Of a stretch of DNA of 34,224 nt, positions 1 to 8,423 are shown in pieces. Each line of letters opens with the position of its first letter. Position 1 is the first letter of the stretch. Below the pieces are notes generated by a model. That model made no database searches and had not been told where the DNA came from. It saw only the letters and a program-made list of their open reading frames with translations. The position numbers were made by a program, and so were the translations under genes. Source of the stretch: Bradyrhizobium manausense (lineage in GTDB: Bacteria > Pseudomonadota > Alphaproteobacteria > Rhizobiales > Xanthobacteraceae); assembly GCF_001440035.1 (NCBI RefSeq), contig NZ_LJYG01000108.1, forward strand, positions 128,615 to 162,838. The letters are read 5' to 3'.

Positions 1-1
1 G

Positions 2-2986
2 AGCCCCGACGTGATCGCCTCGCTGATCACCGCGCCGCTGGAGCGGCAGCTCGGCCAGATCCCGTCGCTGACGGCGATGAACTCGACGAGCTCGTTCGGC
101 GTCAGCCAGATCTCGCTGCAGTTCGACCTCAACCGCGACATCGACGGTGCGATCCAGGACGTGCAGGCTGCGATCAATGCCGCCGCCGGCGTCTTGCCCA
201 AGACACTGCCTTATCCGCCGACCTACGCCAAGGTGAACCCGGCCGATGCGCCGGTCATGACGCTGGCGCTGCGCTCGGACACGATCTCGCTGCGGGCGAT
301 GAGCGACATCGCCGACACGCTGCTGGCCCAACGCCTCAGCCAGATCTCCGGCGTCGGCCGCGTCTCCGTGCTCGGCGGGCTGAAGCCGGCCGTGCGCATC
401 CAGGCCGATCTGGCGCGGCTTGCCGCCTACGGCATTGCCATGGAGGATCTGCGCGCGGCCATCGCAAACGCCAATGTCTCCGGGCCAAAGGGCTCGCTCG
501 ACGGCGCCCAGCAGTCCTACATCATCGCGGCCAACGACCAGATCGCCGCCGCCGAGGCCTACCGTCCGATCATCATCGCCTATCGCAACGGCTCGCCGGT
601 GACGATCGGCGACGTCGCGCAGATCGTCGACGGGCTCGAGAACGACCGCACCGGCGGCTGGTACCAGGGCACGCCGGCCGTCATCATCGACATCCAGCGC
701 CAGCCCGGCGCCAATGTCATTGACGTCGTCAGCCAGATCCGCGCCGAGATTCCGAAGGTGCAGCGTGCCATTCCGGCCGGCGTAAAACTGACCATCGTCT
801 CAGACCGTACTGTCACCATTCGCGCCTCGGTCCACGACGTGCAGTTCACGCTCGTGCTCGCCGTCGTGCTGGTGACGCTGGTGGTGCTGCTGTTCCTGCG
901 CTCGCTGCGCGCAACGCTGATCGCGGGCGTGGCGCTGCCGCTGTCGCTGATCACGAGCTTCGGCATCATGTATTTTGCCGGGTTCAGCCTCGACAATCTG
1001 TCGCTGATGGCGCTGACGATCGGCACCGGCTTCGTGGTCGACGACGCCATCGTGATGATTGAGAACATCGTCCGCCACATGGAGAATGGCGACAACGCGA
1101 TGCAAGCCTCGCTGAGGGGCGCCAGCGAGATCGGCTTCACGGTGATTTCGCTGACGGTGTCGCTGATCGCGGTGTTCATCCCGCTTTTGTTCATGTCCGG
1201 TCTTGTGGGACGCATGTTCCGCGAATTCGCGCTGACGCTGACGATTGCGGTCGTGACCTCGGCGGTGGTCTCGCTGACGCTGACGCCGATGATGTGCTCG
1301 CGCCTGCTCAAGCACACCCATGAGGAGCTGGCGGTGCCGGGCCTCGCCGCCATCAGCCGCTTCATCGATCGCACCGTCGAATTCTATCACCGCACGCTGC
1401 TCGTGGTGTTGCGGCATCAGCGCACCACGCTGGTGGTGACCTTCGTGACGCTGGCCGCAACACTCGTCCTGTATGTCGTCGCGCCAAAGGGGTTCTTGCC
1501 GCTGCAGGACACCGCCTCGATCACCGCGGTGACAGAGGCCGGCCCGGATGTCTCCTTCGCCGAGATGCAGAAGCGGCAGGCCGATGCCGCCGACGCCATC
1601 AAGGCCGATCCCGACGTCACAGGCGTCGTCTCGGTGATTGGCGCGGGTTCGGTCAATCCGACCACCAATGTCGGGCGCCTCGTCATGACGCTGAAGCCGC
1701 GTGGCGAGCGACGCGACGATATCGGAGCGGTCATTGCCCGGTTGAAGGACAAGGTCTCCGGCATTCCCGGCATGACCGTCTATTTCCAGCCGGTGCAGGA
1801 CGTGCAGATCTCGACCCAGTCGAGCCGCTCGCAATACCAGTACACGCTGACCGGCACCGACGCGGCGCTGGTATCGGAATGGGCGCGCAAGCTCGTCGAC
1901 GAGATGCGGCGCGATCCCTTGTTCCGCGACGTCTCCTCGGAAGCCCAGGAGGGCGGCCTGCGCGCGCAGCTCGAGGTCGACCGCACCCGCGCTGGCCAGC
2001 TCGGCGTCAGCCTGCAGGCCATCACCGACACGCTCAACGATGCTTTTGCACAAAGGCAGATCTCGACCATCTACGGCCAGGCCAACCAGTACCGCGTGGT
2101 GCTGGAGGCGCTGCCGATGTACCAGCGCGATCCCTCGATCCTGTCAAAGCTGTATCTGCCGGGCGGCGCTAGCGCGACCGCCGGCGCGCCCAACGCGCAA
2201 GTGCCGCTCGATGCGGTGGCGACCTTGAAGCGCACCACGGCGCCGCTGGCGATCTCGCACCAGGCGCAATTCCCGGCGATCTCGCTCAGTTTCAACCTCG
2301 CGCCGGGCGCCGCGCTCGGCGACGCGGTCGAGGCGGTGAAAGCGATCGAGACCCGGATCGAGATGCCCAGCAGCATCGTCGGCGTCTATGCCGGCGACGC
2401 GGCCGAATTCGCCAAGGCGCTGGGAGGCCAGCCCTGGCTGCTGCTCGCCGCCGTGATCACGATCTACATCGTGCTGGGCGTGCTCTACGAGAGCTACATT
2501 CACCCGATCACGATCCTCTCGACGCTGCCATCCGCCGGCGTCGGCGCCATCCTGGCGCTGATGCTGTTTGGGCAGGATCTCTCGGTGATCGGCCTGATCG
2601 GCATCATCCTCCTGATGGGCATCGTCAAGAAGAACGCGATCATGATGATCGACTTCGCGCTGGAGGCCGAGCGCGGGCAGGGCATGCCGGCCCATGAAGC
2701 CATCGTGCAGGCCTGCCTGTTGCGCTTCCGGCCGATCATGATGACGACGCTCGCGGCGCTGTTCGGCGCACTGCCGCTGGCGATCGAGAGCGGCACCGGT
2801 GCGGAGCTGCGCTTTCCGCTCGGCATCTCCATCATCGGCGGCCTGCTCTTGAGCCAGCTGCTGACGCTCTACACCACGCCCGTGATCTACCTCGCGCTCG
2901 ACCGCATCAATCGCCGCCTCGAGCAGGCGCTGCCGCCGCCGGAGCCCGAGGCGCCCACGGCTGGTGCGACCGAGGGGATGCAGTGA
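2..2986 (+). CDS. RND efflux transporter permease, MdtB/MdtC-like (5' partial)
   Basis: Inner-membrane proton/drug antiporter of the HAE1-type RND family, which works as a trimer with a periplasmic adaptor and an outer-membrane channel. The reading frame is open to the left edge (codons before position 11 read S-P-D), so about 45 N-terminal residues including TM1 lie outside the window. The opening matches the first porter-domain motif (ITAPLERQLGQIPSLT). The TM4 proton-relay motif VVDDAIVMIEN is present, with the two Asp codons at 1040-1045, and the TM10 motif GIVKKNAIMMIDFA supplies the essential Lys. The stop overlaps the next permease's start by one base (TGATG), so the two are translationally coupled. 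Two adjacent, non-identical permeases are typical of MdtBC heterotrimers. The adaptor gene is probably upstream of the window. Substrate cannot be read from the sequence. Confidence 0.93.
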   Translation, partial: SPDVIASLITAPLERQLGQIPSLTAMNSTSSFGVSQISLQFDLNRDIDGAIQDVQAAINAAAGVLPKTLPYPPTYAKVNPADAPVMTLALRSDTISLRAMSDIADTLLAQRLSQISGVGRVSVLGGLKPAVRIQADLARLAAYGIAMEDLRAAIANANVSGPKGSLDGAQQSYIIAANDQIAAAEAYRPIIIAYRNGSPVTIGDVAQIVDGLENDRTGGWYQGTPAVIIDIQRQPGANVIDVVSQIRAEIPKVQRAIPAGVKLTIVSDRTVTIRASVHDVQFTLVLAVVLVTLVVLLFLRSLRATLIAGVALPLSLITSFGIMYFAGFSLDNLSLMALTIGTGFVVDDAIVMIENIVRHMENGDNAMQASLRGASEIGFTVISLTVSLIAVFIPLLFMSGLVGRMFREFALTLTIAVVTSAVVSLTLTPMMCSRLLKHTHEELAVPGLAAISRFIDRTVEFYHRTLLVVLRHQRTTLVVTFVTLAATLVLYVVAPKGFLPLQDTASITAVTEAGPDVSFAEMQKRQADAADAIKADPDVTGVVSVIGAGSVNPTTNVGRLVMTLKPRGERRDDIGAVIARLKDKVSGIPGMTVYFQPVQDVQISTQSSRSQYQYTLTGTDAALVSEWARKLVDEMRRDPLFRDVSSEAQEGGLRAQLEVDRTRAGQLGVSLQAITDTLNDAFAQRQISTIYGQANQYRVVLEALPMYQRDPSILSKLYLPGGASATAGAPNAQVPLDAVATLKRTTAPLAISHQAQFPAISLSFNLAPGAALGDAVEAVKAIETRIEMPSSIVGVYAGDAAEFAKALGGQPWLLLAAVITIYIVLGVLYESYIHPITILSTLPSAGVGAILALMLFGQDLSVIGLIGIILLMGIVKKNAIMMIDFALEAERGQGMPAHEAIVQACLLRFRPIMMTTLAALFGALPLAIESGTGAELRFPLGISIIGGLLLSQLLTLYTTPVIYLALDRINRRLEQALPPPEPEAPTAGATEGMQ

Positions 2987-5900
2987 TGGCATCTATCTCG
3001 GAACCGTTCATCCGCCGTCCGGTCGCGACCACGTTGTTGTCGATCGGGCTGTTCCTGCTGGGAGCGGTGGCCTACGAGTTCCTTCCCGTCGCCTCCGTCC
3101 CCAACGTCGACTTCCCCGCCATCTTCGTCTCGGCGAGCCGTCCCGGCGCCGACCCGTCGGTGATGGCGGCCACCGTCGCCGCGCCGCTCGAACGGCGGCT
3201 CGGTGAAATCGCCGGCATCAACCAGATCACCTCGACGTCGTCGCTCGGCGTCGCGAACATTCAGCTCCAGTTCGACATCGGCCGCAACATCGACAAGGCG
3301 GCGCGCGATGTGCAGGCCGCGATCAACGCGGCCCTCGTCGACCTGCCCAGCGACCTGCCGGCACTGCCGCGCTTCCGGAAAGCGAACACGACCGGCGCGC
3401 CGGTCTTCGTGCTGGCGCTGACCTCCAAGACGCTATCGGCGAGCGCGATTTACGACGTCGCCGATACCGTGCTGGCGCAGCGCATCTCGCAGGTACCTGG
3501 TGTCGGCGACGTGACGGTATCGGGCGCCGACCAGCCGGCGGTGCGGATCCAGCTCAACCCGGTGGCGCTGTCGAATGCGGGGATCGCCACCGACGACGTG
3601 CGTACCGCTATCATCAACGCCAACCCGCTTGGCCCCGTCGGCATCTTCAACGGCGAGCGCCAGAGCGAGACGCTGTCGCTGAACCGGCAGATGCGCACGG
3701 CGCAGGAATTCCGCGACATCGTGGTCAAGAGCTCGAACGGCAATTTCGTCCGGCTCTCCGACGTTGCCGACATCGAGGACAGCGTTCGCAACGCGCGCTC
3801 GATCGCCTGGTTCAACAAGCAGCCGGCGGTGCTGATCCAGATCACCAAGCAGGGTGACGCCAACGTCATCGACACCGTCGACCGGGTCAAGGCGCTGATC
3901 CCCGAGCTGAGGCAATGGATTCCGGCCGGCGTTGACGTGTCTACGCTGGTGGATCGGACCACCACGATCCGCGCCAGCGTGATGGATATGCAGTGGACGC
4001 TGCTTGCGACCGCCGGCCTGGTGATGGTCGTGGTGTTCGTGTTCCTGCGTCGGATCACGCCGACGATCGCCGCCGGCATCTCGGTGCCGCTGGCGCTGGC
4101 CGGCACCTGTGCCGGCATGTGGGTCGCCGGCTTCTCGATCGACAATCTGTCGCTGATGGCGCTGGCGATCTCGGTCGGCTTCGTCGTCGACGATGCCATC
4201 GTCATGATCGAGAACATGTTCCGCAACCTCGAACATGGCATGCGGCCGATGCGGGCGGCGCTCGAGGGCGCCAAACAGATCGGCTTCACCGTGGTTTCGA
4301 TCAGCCTGTCGCTGATCGCGGCGTTCACGCCGCTGCTTTTCATGAACGGGATTCAGGGACGCCTGCTGCGTGAATTCTCTTTGACGCTGACCTTCGCGAT
4401 CGTGGTCTCGACCCTGGTGTCGCTGACGGTGACCCCGATGATCTGCGCCCATTACATCCGGCAGACCACGTCGGAGACCGCGACGCTGTTCGATCGTGTC
4501 ATCGAAGGTTTGCTATCGCGTATCGTCGCCTTTTATGCCCGCAGCTTGCGCGCCGTGCTCGAATTCCCGCTGCTGACGCTGCTGGTCTTCTTTGCCACCA
4601 TCGCTCTGACCGTAACGCTCTACATCAAGGTTCCAAAATCCGATTTCCCGGTCGACGATTCCGGCTTCGTCATCGGCGCGACGCGCGCCTCGGCCGACAT
4701 CTCGTTCCAGTCGATGCTGAGCCTGCAGCAGAGGCTGGCCGACATCGTGATGCAGGATCCGGCCGTCGCCGGCATCGGCTCGACCGTCGGCAGTGGCGTC
4801 GGGGGTCCCGGTTCGGCGACCTCGAATCGTGGCACCATGTTCATCAGCCTGAAGCCGCCGGAAGAGCGCGACCACGTCTCGACCCAGATCGTGATCGACC
4901 GTCTCAGGAAGGCACTATATCCCGTGCCCGGCATTCGTCTGTTCATGTTCGCCGCCCAGGACGTGCGCGCCGGCGGGCGGCAGAGCGATTCCAACTTCCA
5001 ATATACGCTCTCCAGCACCGACCTCGATCTGCTGCAGAAATGGGCGCCGATCGTGGCCAAGCGGATGGAGACGGTGGAGGGCATCACCGACATCTCCAGC
5101 GACCGCGATCCCGGCGGACTCCAGCTGACATTGAACATCGACCGCCAGAAGGCCGCGGCGCTGGGCGTCAGGGTGCAGGACATCGACAACGCCCTGAACA
5201 ATGCCTTCTCGCAGCGCCAGATCTCGATCATCTACACCCAGCGCAACCAGTACATGACGGTGCTGGAGATCGATCCGAAATTCCAGGTCGACCCGTCCAA
5301 TCTCGATCGCATCTATGTTGCCGGCGCGGGCGACAAGCAGGTGCCGTTGTCTGCCGTGGTCCGCGCAACGCGCGGGCTTGCCGCGCTCGCGGTCTATCAT
5401 TCGCAATCGGTGCCATCGACCACGGTATCGTTCAACACCTTGCCTGGCGTCGTGCTCGAGGCCGCTACGCGGAACATCCAGCGTGCGGTCGATGAATTGC
5501 ACATGCCCGAGGGCATCCGCGGCAGCTTCGACGGCAATGCCGGCGAATTCGCCAGGACCAGCAGTCGGCAGCCGCTCTTGATCCTCGGCGCGCTGGTGGC
5601 GATGTATATCGTGCTCGGGGTGCTCTATGAGAGCCTCGCCCATCCGCTCACGATCATCTCGACACTGCCCTCGGCCGGCCTCGGGGCGCTGCTGGCGCTG
5701 CAGATCACCAACACGCCGCTGACGGTGATCGCCTTCGTCGGCATCATCCTGTTGATCGGCATCGTCAAGAAGAACGGCATCATGATGGTCGACTTCGCGC
5801 TCGATGCCGAGCGCCAGCGCGGCCTGTCCTCGGCGGAGGCGATCTTCGAGGCCTGCCAGGCGCGTTTCCGTCCGATCCTGATGACGACCATGGCCGCGCT

Positions 5901-6093
5901 GTTTGCCGGCATTCCGCTGGTGGTCGCGACCGGGCCGGGCACGGAGCTGCGCCGTCCGCTCGGCATCACCATCATCGGCGGCCTGTTCGTCTCGCAGGTC
6001 CTGACCCTCTACACCACGCCGGTGATTTACCTGCTGATTGACCGCCTGCGTCGGCGGTCCGAGCCGCGCGCGCTGCCGGCGCCGGCGGAATAG
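2986..6093 (+). CDS. RND efflux transporter permease, MdtC/MdtB-like
   Basis: Second full-length RND permease, 1035 residues, the usual family length. The N-terminus SISEPFIRRPVATTLL is the classical cytosolic start plus TM1. TM4 carries Asp402-Asp403 in VVDDAIVMIEN and TM10 carries the Lys pair 928-929 in GIVKKNGIMMVDFA, so the proton relay looks intact. I chose ATG 2986, overlapping the upstream stop by one base, over GTG 2983, which would only add a residue. It is paralogous to its upstream neighbour along its whole length but clearly diverged, as in MdtB/MdtC pairs where subunits have unequal roles. The TolC-family gene at 16762 could supply an outer-membrane channel, but that is inference and it is not in the same operon. 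Confidence 0.95.
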   Translation: MASISEPFIRRPVATTLLSIGLFLLGAVAYEFLPVASVPNVDFPAIFVSASRPGADPSVMAATVAAPLERRLGEIAGINQITSTSSLGVANIQLQFDIGRNIDKAARDVQAAINAALVDLPSDLPALPRFRKANTTGAPVFVLALTSKTLSASAIYDVADTVLAQRISQVPGVGDVTVSGADQPAVRIQLNPVALSNAGIATDDVRTAIINANPLGPVGIFNGERQSETLSLNRQMRTAQEFRDIVVKSSNGNFVRLSDVADIEDSVRNARSIAWFNKQPAVLIQITKQGDANVIDTVDRVKALIPELRQWIPAGVDVSTLVDRTTTIRASVMDMQWTLLATAGLVMVVVFVFLRRITPTIAAGISVPLALAGTCAGMWVAGFSIDNLSLMALAISVGFVVDDAIVMIENMFRNLEHGMRPMRAALEGAKQIGFTVVSISLSLIAAFTPLLFMNGIQGRLLREFSLTLTFAIVVSTLVSLTVTPMICAHYIRQTTSETATLFDRVIEGLLSRIVAFYARSLRAVLEFPLLTLLVFFATIALTVTLYIKVPKSDFPVDDSGFVIGATRASADISFQSMLSLQQRLADIVMQDPAVAGIGSTVGSGVGGPGSATSNRGTMFISLKPPEERDHVSTQIVIDRLRKALYPVPGIRLFMFAAQDVRAGGRQSDSNFQYTLSSTDLDLLQKWAPIVAKRMETVEGITDISSDRDPGGLQLTLNIDRQKAAALGVRVQDIDNALNNAFSQRQISIIYTQRNQYMTVLEIDPKFQVDPSNLDRIYVAGAGDKQVPLSAVVRATRGLAALAVYHSQSVPSTTVSFNTLPGVVLEAATRNIQRAVDELHMPEGIRGSFDGNAGEFARTSSRQPLLILGALVAMYIVLGVLYESLAHPLTIISTLPSAGLGALLALQITNTPLTVIAFVGIILLIGIVKKNGIMMVDFALDAERQRGLSSAEAIFEACQARFRPILMTTMAALFAGIPLVVATGPGTELRRPLGITIIGGLFVSQVLTLYTTPVIYLLIDRLRRRSEPRALPAPAE

Positions 6094-6094
6094 G

Positions 6095-6123
6095 TTGTTG
6101 AACGGCTGTACCGAGCGTATAGC
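6095..6123 (+). promoter_or_regulatory. Putative sigma70-type promoter for the DTW gene (possibly leaderless)
   Basis: TTGTTG (6095-6100) and TATAGC (6118-6123) are separated by 17 bases. Transcription would start about 7 bases later, essentially at ATG 6131, and no Shine-Dalgarno is visible before that ATG. The match is moderate and could be chance. Confidence 0.35.
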
Positions 6124-6130
6124 GGCGGTC

Positions 6131-6871
6131 ATGTCGAACCCAGCCGAGACCACGACCGCAGCGCCCGAGCCTGTCCCCGAATGCCCGCACTGCCAGAAGC
6201 CGATGCCGCTCTGCATCTGCGACACTGTCACGCCGATCGAGAACAAGCTCTCGCTCCTGATCCTGCAGCATCCGCAGGAGCAGGACAGGGCGCTCGGCAC
6301 GGCGCGGCTGCTTGCCAGGCACTTTGAAGACGCGACCGTGAAGGTCGGCCTGTCCTGGCCGAGCCTGTCCAAGGCGCTTGGCCGTCCGGTCGAGAACGCC
6401 TCGCACTGGGCTGTGCTCTATCTCGGTTCGGCGCGCGCCGCCGACCTCGACGTCGAGGGCGAGATCGTCGCGCTCAACCGCAAGGGCGAGGTCGCGGAGA
6501 ACCAGCGCGCCATTTTTGGCAAGCTCGAAGGCGTGGTGCTGCTCGACGGCACCTGGAGCCAGGCCAAGGCGCTGTGGTGGCGCAATCCCTGGATGCTGAA
6601 ATGCCAGCGCGTAATCCTCAACCCGAAGCACCCATCGCGCTATGGCCGCCTGCGTCGCGAGCCGCGCAAGGACGGGCTGTCGACCATCGAGGCAGCGGCG
6701 ACGCTGCTCGCGGGGCTCGAGCGGCGCCCCGACATCGCCGCGACGTTGAACGCCAGTTTTGAACGGCTGTTGACGCGTTATCGCGAAGTCCAGGCTGAGA
6801 TGCCTGAACTGGCGCCAAAGCCGGAACCCAAAGGCCGCCGGCGCGACTTCCGCCGCGGCAAACGGTCCTGA
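6131..6871 (+). CDS. DTW-domain tRNA-uridine aminocarboxypropyltransferase (TapT-like)
   Basis: 246-residue protein of the DTW superfamily. Characterised members (E. coli TapT/YfiP, human DTWD1/2) transfer the 3-amino-3-carboxypropyl group of SAM to a tRNA uridine, making acp3U. Seen here: an N-terminal four-Cys cluster CPHCQKPMPLCIC (probable metal site), the HPQEQDRALGTARL segment, the signature DGTWSQAKAL that names the family, and HPSRYGRLRREP. The C-terminus is a basic tail (KGRRRDFRRGKRS) suited to RNA contact. ATG 6131 is preferred over the longer upstream frame, whose extra residues are Arg-rich and unlike the family. It lies 37 bases after the efflux permease and just upstream of tRNA-Cys. 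The exact target uridine is not deducible. Confidence 0.88.
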   Translation: MSNPAETTTAAPEPVPECPHCQKPMPLCICDTVTPIENKLSLLILQHPQEQDRALGTARLLARHFEDATVKVGLSWPSLSKALGRPVENASHWAVLYLGSARAADLDVEGEIVALNRKGEVAENQRAIFGKLEGVVLLDGTWSQAKALWWRNPWMLKCQRVILNPKHPSRYGRLRREPRKDGLSTIEAAATLLAGLERRPDIAATLNASFERLLTRYREVQAEMPELAPKPEPKGRRRDFRRGKRS

Positions 6872-6937
6872 CCTGGGCTGATCCCAATTCTGCGGTTGAT
6901 TGCCTCGCGGTGCGAAGGCGTAAGCGCCCGGCCGGGG

Positions 6938-6964
6938 TTGCTTAACCCCCTGATCCCCTATATT
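6938..6964 (+). promoter_or_regulatory. Putative promoter of tRNA-Cys
   Basis: TATATT at 6959-6964 is a good -10 element 15 bases before the tRNA. TTGCTT at 6938-6943 is a possible -35 with a short 15-base spacer. The AT-rich -10 stands out in GC-rich surroundings. Confidence 0.4.
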
Positions 6965-6979
6965 GGTCCGCCCTTACGG

Positions 6980-7053
6980 GGCCACGTGGCGGAGTGGTTA
7001 CGCAACGGTCTGCAAAACCGTGTACACCAGTTCAATTCTGGTCGTGGCCTCCA
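6980..7053 (+). tRNA. tRNA-Cys (anticodon GCA)
   Basis: Full cloverleaf. Acceptor GGCCACG (6980-6986) pairs with CGTGGCC (7043-7049). The anticodon stem is ACGGT/ACCGT around loop CTGCAAA, with GCA at 7012-7014. The T stem ACCAG/CTGGT encloses TTCAATT (7031-7037). The discriminator base is T (7050), the hallmark of tRNA-Cys, and CCA is encoded at 7051-7053. It stands as a single gene with no obvious T-rich terminator directly after it. Confidence 0.96.
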
Positions 7054-7244
7054 TCACCAAACTTCTGATATTTCAGCCTAAATCGTGATTCCGTTCGGTC
7101 CGCCAAGGGCGCGGACAGCAACTGCACGAGCCGCGCCCACCGGAATTGCCCGGGGCTTGCTGGAAACCCTCGATTCAGGCCCGATGGCATAAACTTCGCA
7201 TCTGCGAAGGCATGCAGTCGTATCAATCGAGCGCTGGAGCACAC

Positions 7245-7391
7245 GTGGGCGAGATCGTCCGGTTTATCCCGAAATCCGAGCTTGAGCGGGCTCGCCTTAT
7301 TGCCGAGGCGCGCGCGATCTATGACAGCATCTTCCCGCCTGATGTGCCCGACAGGGCGCCGCAGGATGACAAGGACAGCGTCAAGAATTGA
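7245..7391 (+). CDS. Small hypothetical protein, 48 aa
   Basis: Family not recognised by name. The product starts V-GEIVRFIPKSELERARLI and continues as a predicted amphipathic helix (AEARAIYDSIFP) with an acidic/basic tail. GTG 7245 is chosen because GGAG at 7236-7239 is well spaced before it. In-frame ATGs further upstream (7146, 7212) would add residues that look like read-through of non-coding sequence. Similar short proteins beginning with a G-E-I-V-R-F motif are, as I recall, common in Bradyrhizobium, but no function can be assigned. Confidence 0.55.
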   Translation: MGEIVRFIPKSELERARLIAEARAIYDSIFPPDVPDRAPQDDKDSVKN

Positions 7392-7443
7392 TCGCAGACC
7401 TGTGGCCTGCCGTCAGGTTTGGCCAGGAGGTTTCAGCAGGTTT

Positions 7444-7650
7444 TCAGGAGGCGGCGTACCAGCCATCCGGAAAGGGCAGCAGGGGCCATGCGCCCTCATT
7501 GTCATTCGCGGCCTCGAGCGGCTTCTTGAGCGCTGCGTCGAAGCTCCACGGGCGGGGCACGAAGTCCTCCAGCGGCGCAGGCGCGAAAGTGTCGTGAATC
7601 ATGGCGTCCCGGACGGCATCCAGCATCAAATTGAATTCGGCTTCGCTCAT
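7444..7650 (-). CDS. Small hypothetical protein, 68 aa
   Basis: Starts MSEAEFNLMLDAVRDAMIHD and ends in a Pro/Trp-rich segment (PWSFDAALKKPLEAANDNEG). No known domain is recognised; it looks soluble, with an N-terminal helix. The start at 7650 is supported by a strong Shine-Dalgarno (GGAGGGTGTG directly before the ATG on the minus strand), so the longer upstream frame is rejected. It is convergent with the 48-aa gene and divergent from the secreted Cys-rich protein. A perfect 10-bp inverted repeat lies 59-86 bases upstream of its start and may be an operator. Confidence 0.65.
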   Translation of the reverse strand: MSEAEFNLMLDAVRDAMIHDTFAPAPLEDFVPRPWSFDAALKKPLEAANDNEGAWPLLPFPDGWYAAS

Positions 7651-7708
7651 CACACCCTCCGGAACGCGGATGGCGCACTGTCGCAAAGCCGGTTTGTTGG
7701 CCGATTGA

Positions 7709-7736
7709 CCCGATCGTTCGGATTTTAACGATCGGG
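7709..7736. promoter_or_regulatory. Perfect inverted repeat, operator-like, in a divergent intergenic region
   Basis: Arms CCCGATCGTT (7709-7718) and AACGATCGGG (7727-7736) with an 8-base AT-rich centre. It lies between divergent genes (starts at 7650 minus and 7925 plus), closer to the 68-aa gene. No T-run follows on either strand, so a DNA-binding site is more likely than a terminator. The cognate regulator is unknown. Confidence 0.4.
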
Positions 7737-7924
7737 CGATCGAGGTCCGTTTGGTTACCGATTTCTGAAGATCCCCGAACCCCCAGGTAAATCCGGCGAC
7801 CTCTAGGAAGTTCCAGGCGGCCGCCAGTGTGCAAGAGATCACATCCCCCGCGATTTATTCCTCCTACCTCTTTGACCACACCGGCCAACAGGGCCGGTCC
7901 GGCAGGGCAGACAGGAGACTGGTC

Positions 7925-8188
7925 ATGAAGGCGAGGTTCTTGCGGTTTGCGGGTGTGAGAAGCCGGGCGCGTCGCGCCTCCACAGTCGGCCTGTTCCTGA
8001 CGTTGTTTGCATCAGCTGCGAATGCGCAGCAGGGCACACCGGAGCAGCGCCGGGCCTGCACGCCCGACGTCTACCGGCTCTGTGCCGGCGAAATCCCCAA
8101 CGTCCGGGCCATCACGGCCTGTCTGCGTCGTAACCGCTCCAGCCTGAGCGAGGCTTGCCGCAGCGTGTTCGACCAGGCCGGCGGCTGA
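7925..8188 (+). CDS. Small secreted cysteine-rich protein, 87 aa
   Basis: Has a basic N-terminus (MKARFLRFAGVRSRARRAS), a hydrophobic stretch and a likely signal-peptidase site after ANA, giving a mature periplasmic domain of about 55 residues with four Cys. The spacing in CTPDVYRLCAGEIP, then ITACLRR, then LSEACRSVF resembles the Cys-rich (GLG1-type) repeat seen in many small rhizobial secreted proteins; two disulfides are expected. ATG 7925 is preceded by AGGAG-like sequence (ACAGGAGAC) and starts exactly where a signal peptide should. Function unknown. Confidence 0.72.
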   Translation: MKARFLRFAGVRSRARRASTVGLFLTLFASAANAQQGTPEQRRACTPDVYRLCAGEIPNVRAITACLRRNRSSLSEACRSVFDQAGG

Positions 8189-8423
8189 CATCGCTGGCCT
8201 GTGGGTTTGTGCGCAGCAAGTGCCTTGCGGCTCCAGCACAAATGCTTCAGGCGCTACCTGTGGATATGCTGCGGACAAGCTGTTGAATGGCTGTTATCGG
8301 ATCCAGATCCGGAACGGCTCCCAATCATATCCGAGAGATTCATGACGTAGTTGCGTCCGGCGCCACAATCATCTGATTTGGCGGGTGCGCAGTCCGAACG
8401 AAGAGCCTGCTTCGGCGCATGAT

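Noticed and set aside
800..2053. 417-codon minus-strand open frame
   Set aside because: Shadow of the first RND permease.
4915..6372. 485-codon minus-strand open frame
   Set aside because: Shadow of the second RND permease and the DTW gene; spans two real genes and has no family features.
7282..7728. 148-codon plus-strand frame
   Set aside because: Antisense to the 68-aa gene, which has a strong Shine-Dalgarno; Arg-rich translation.
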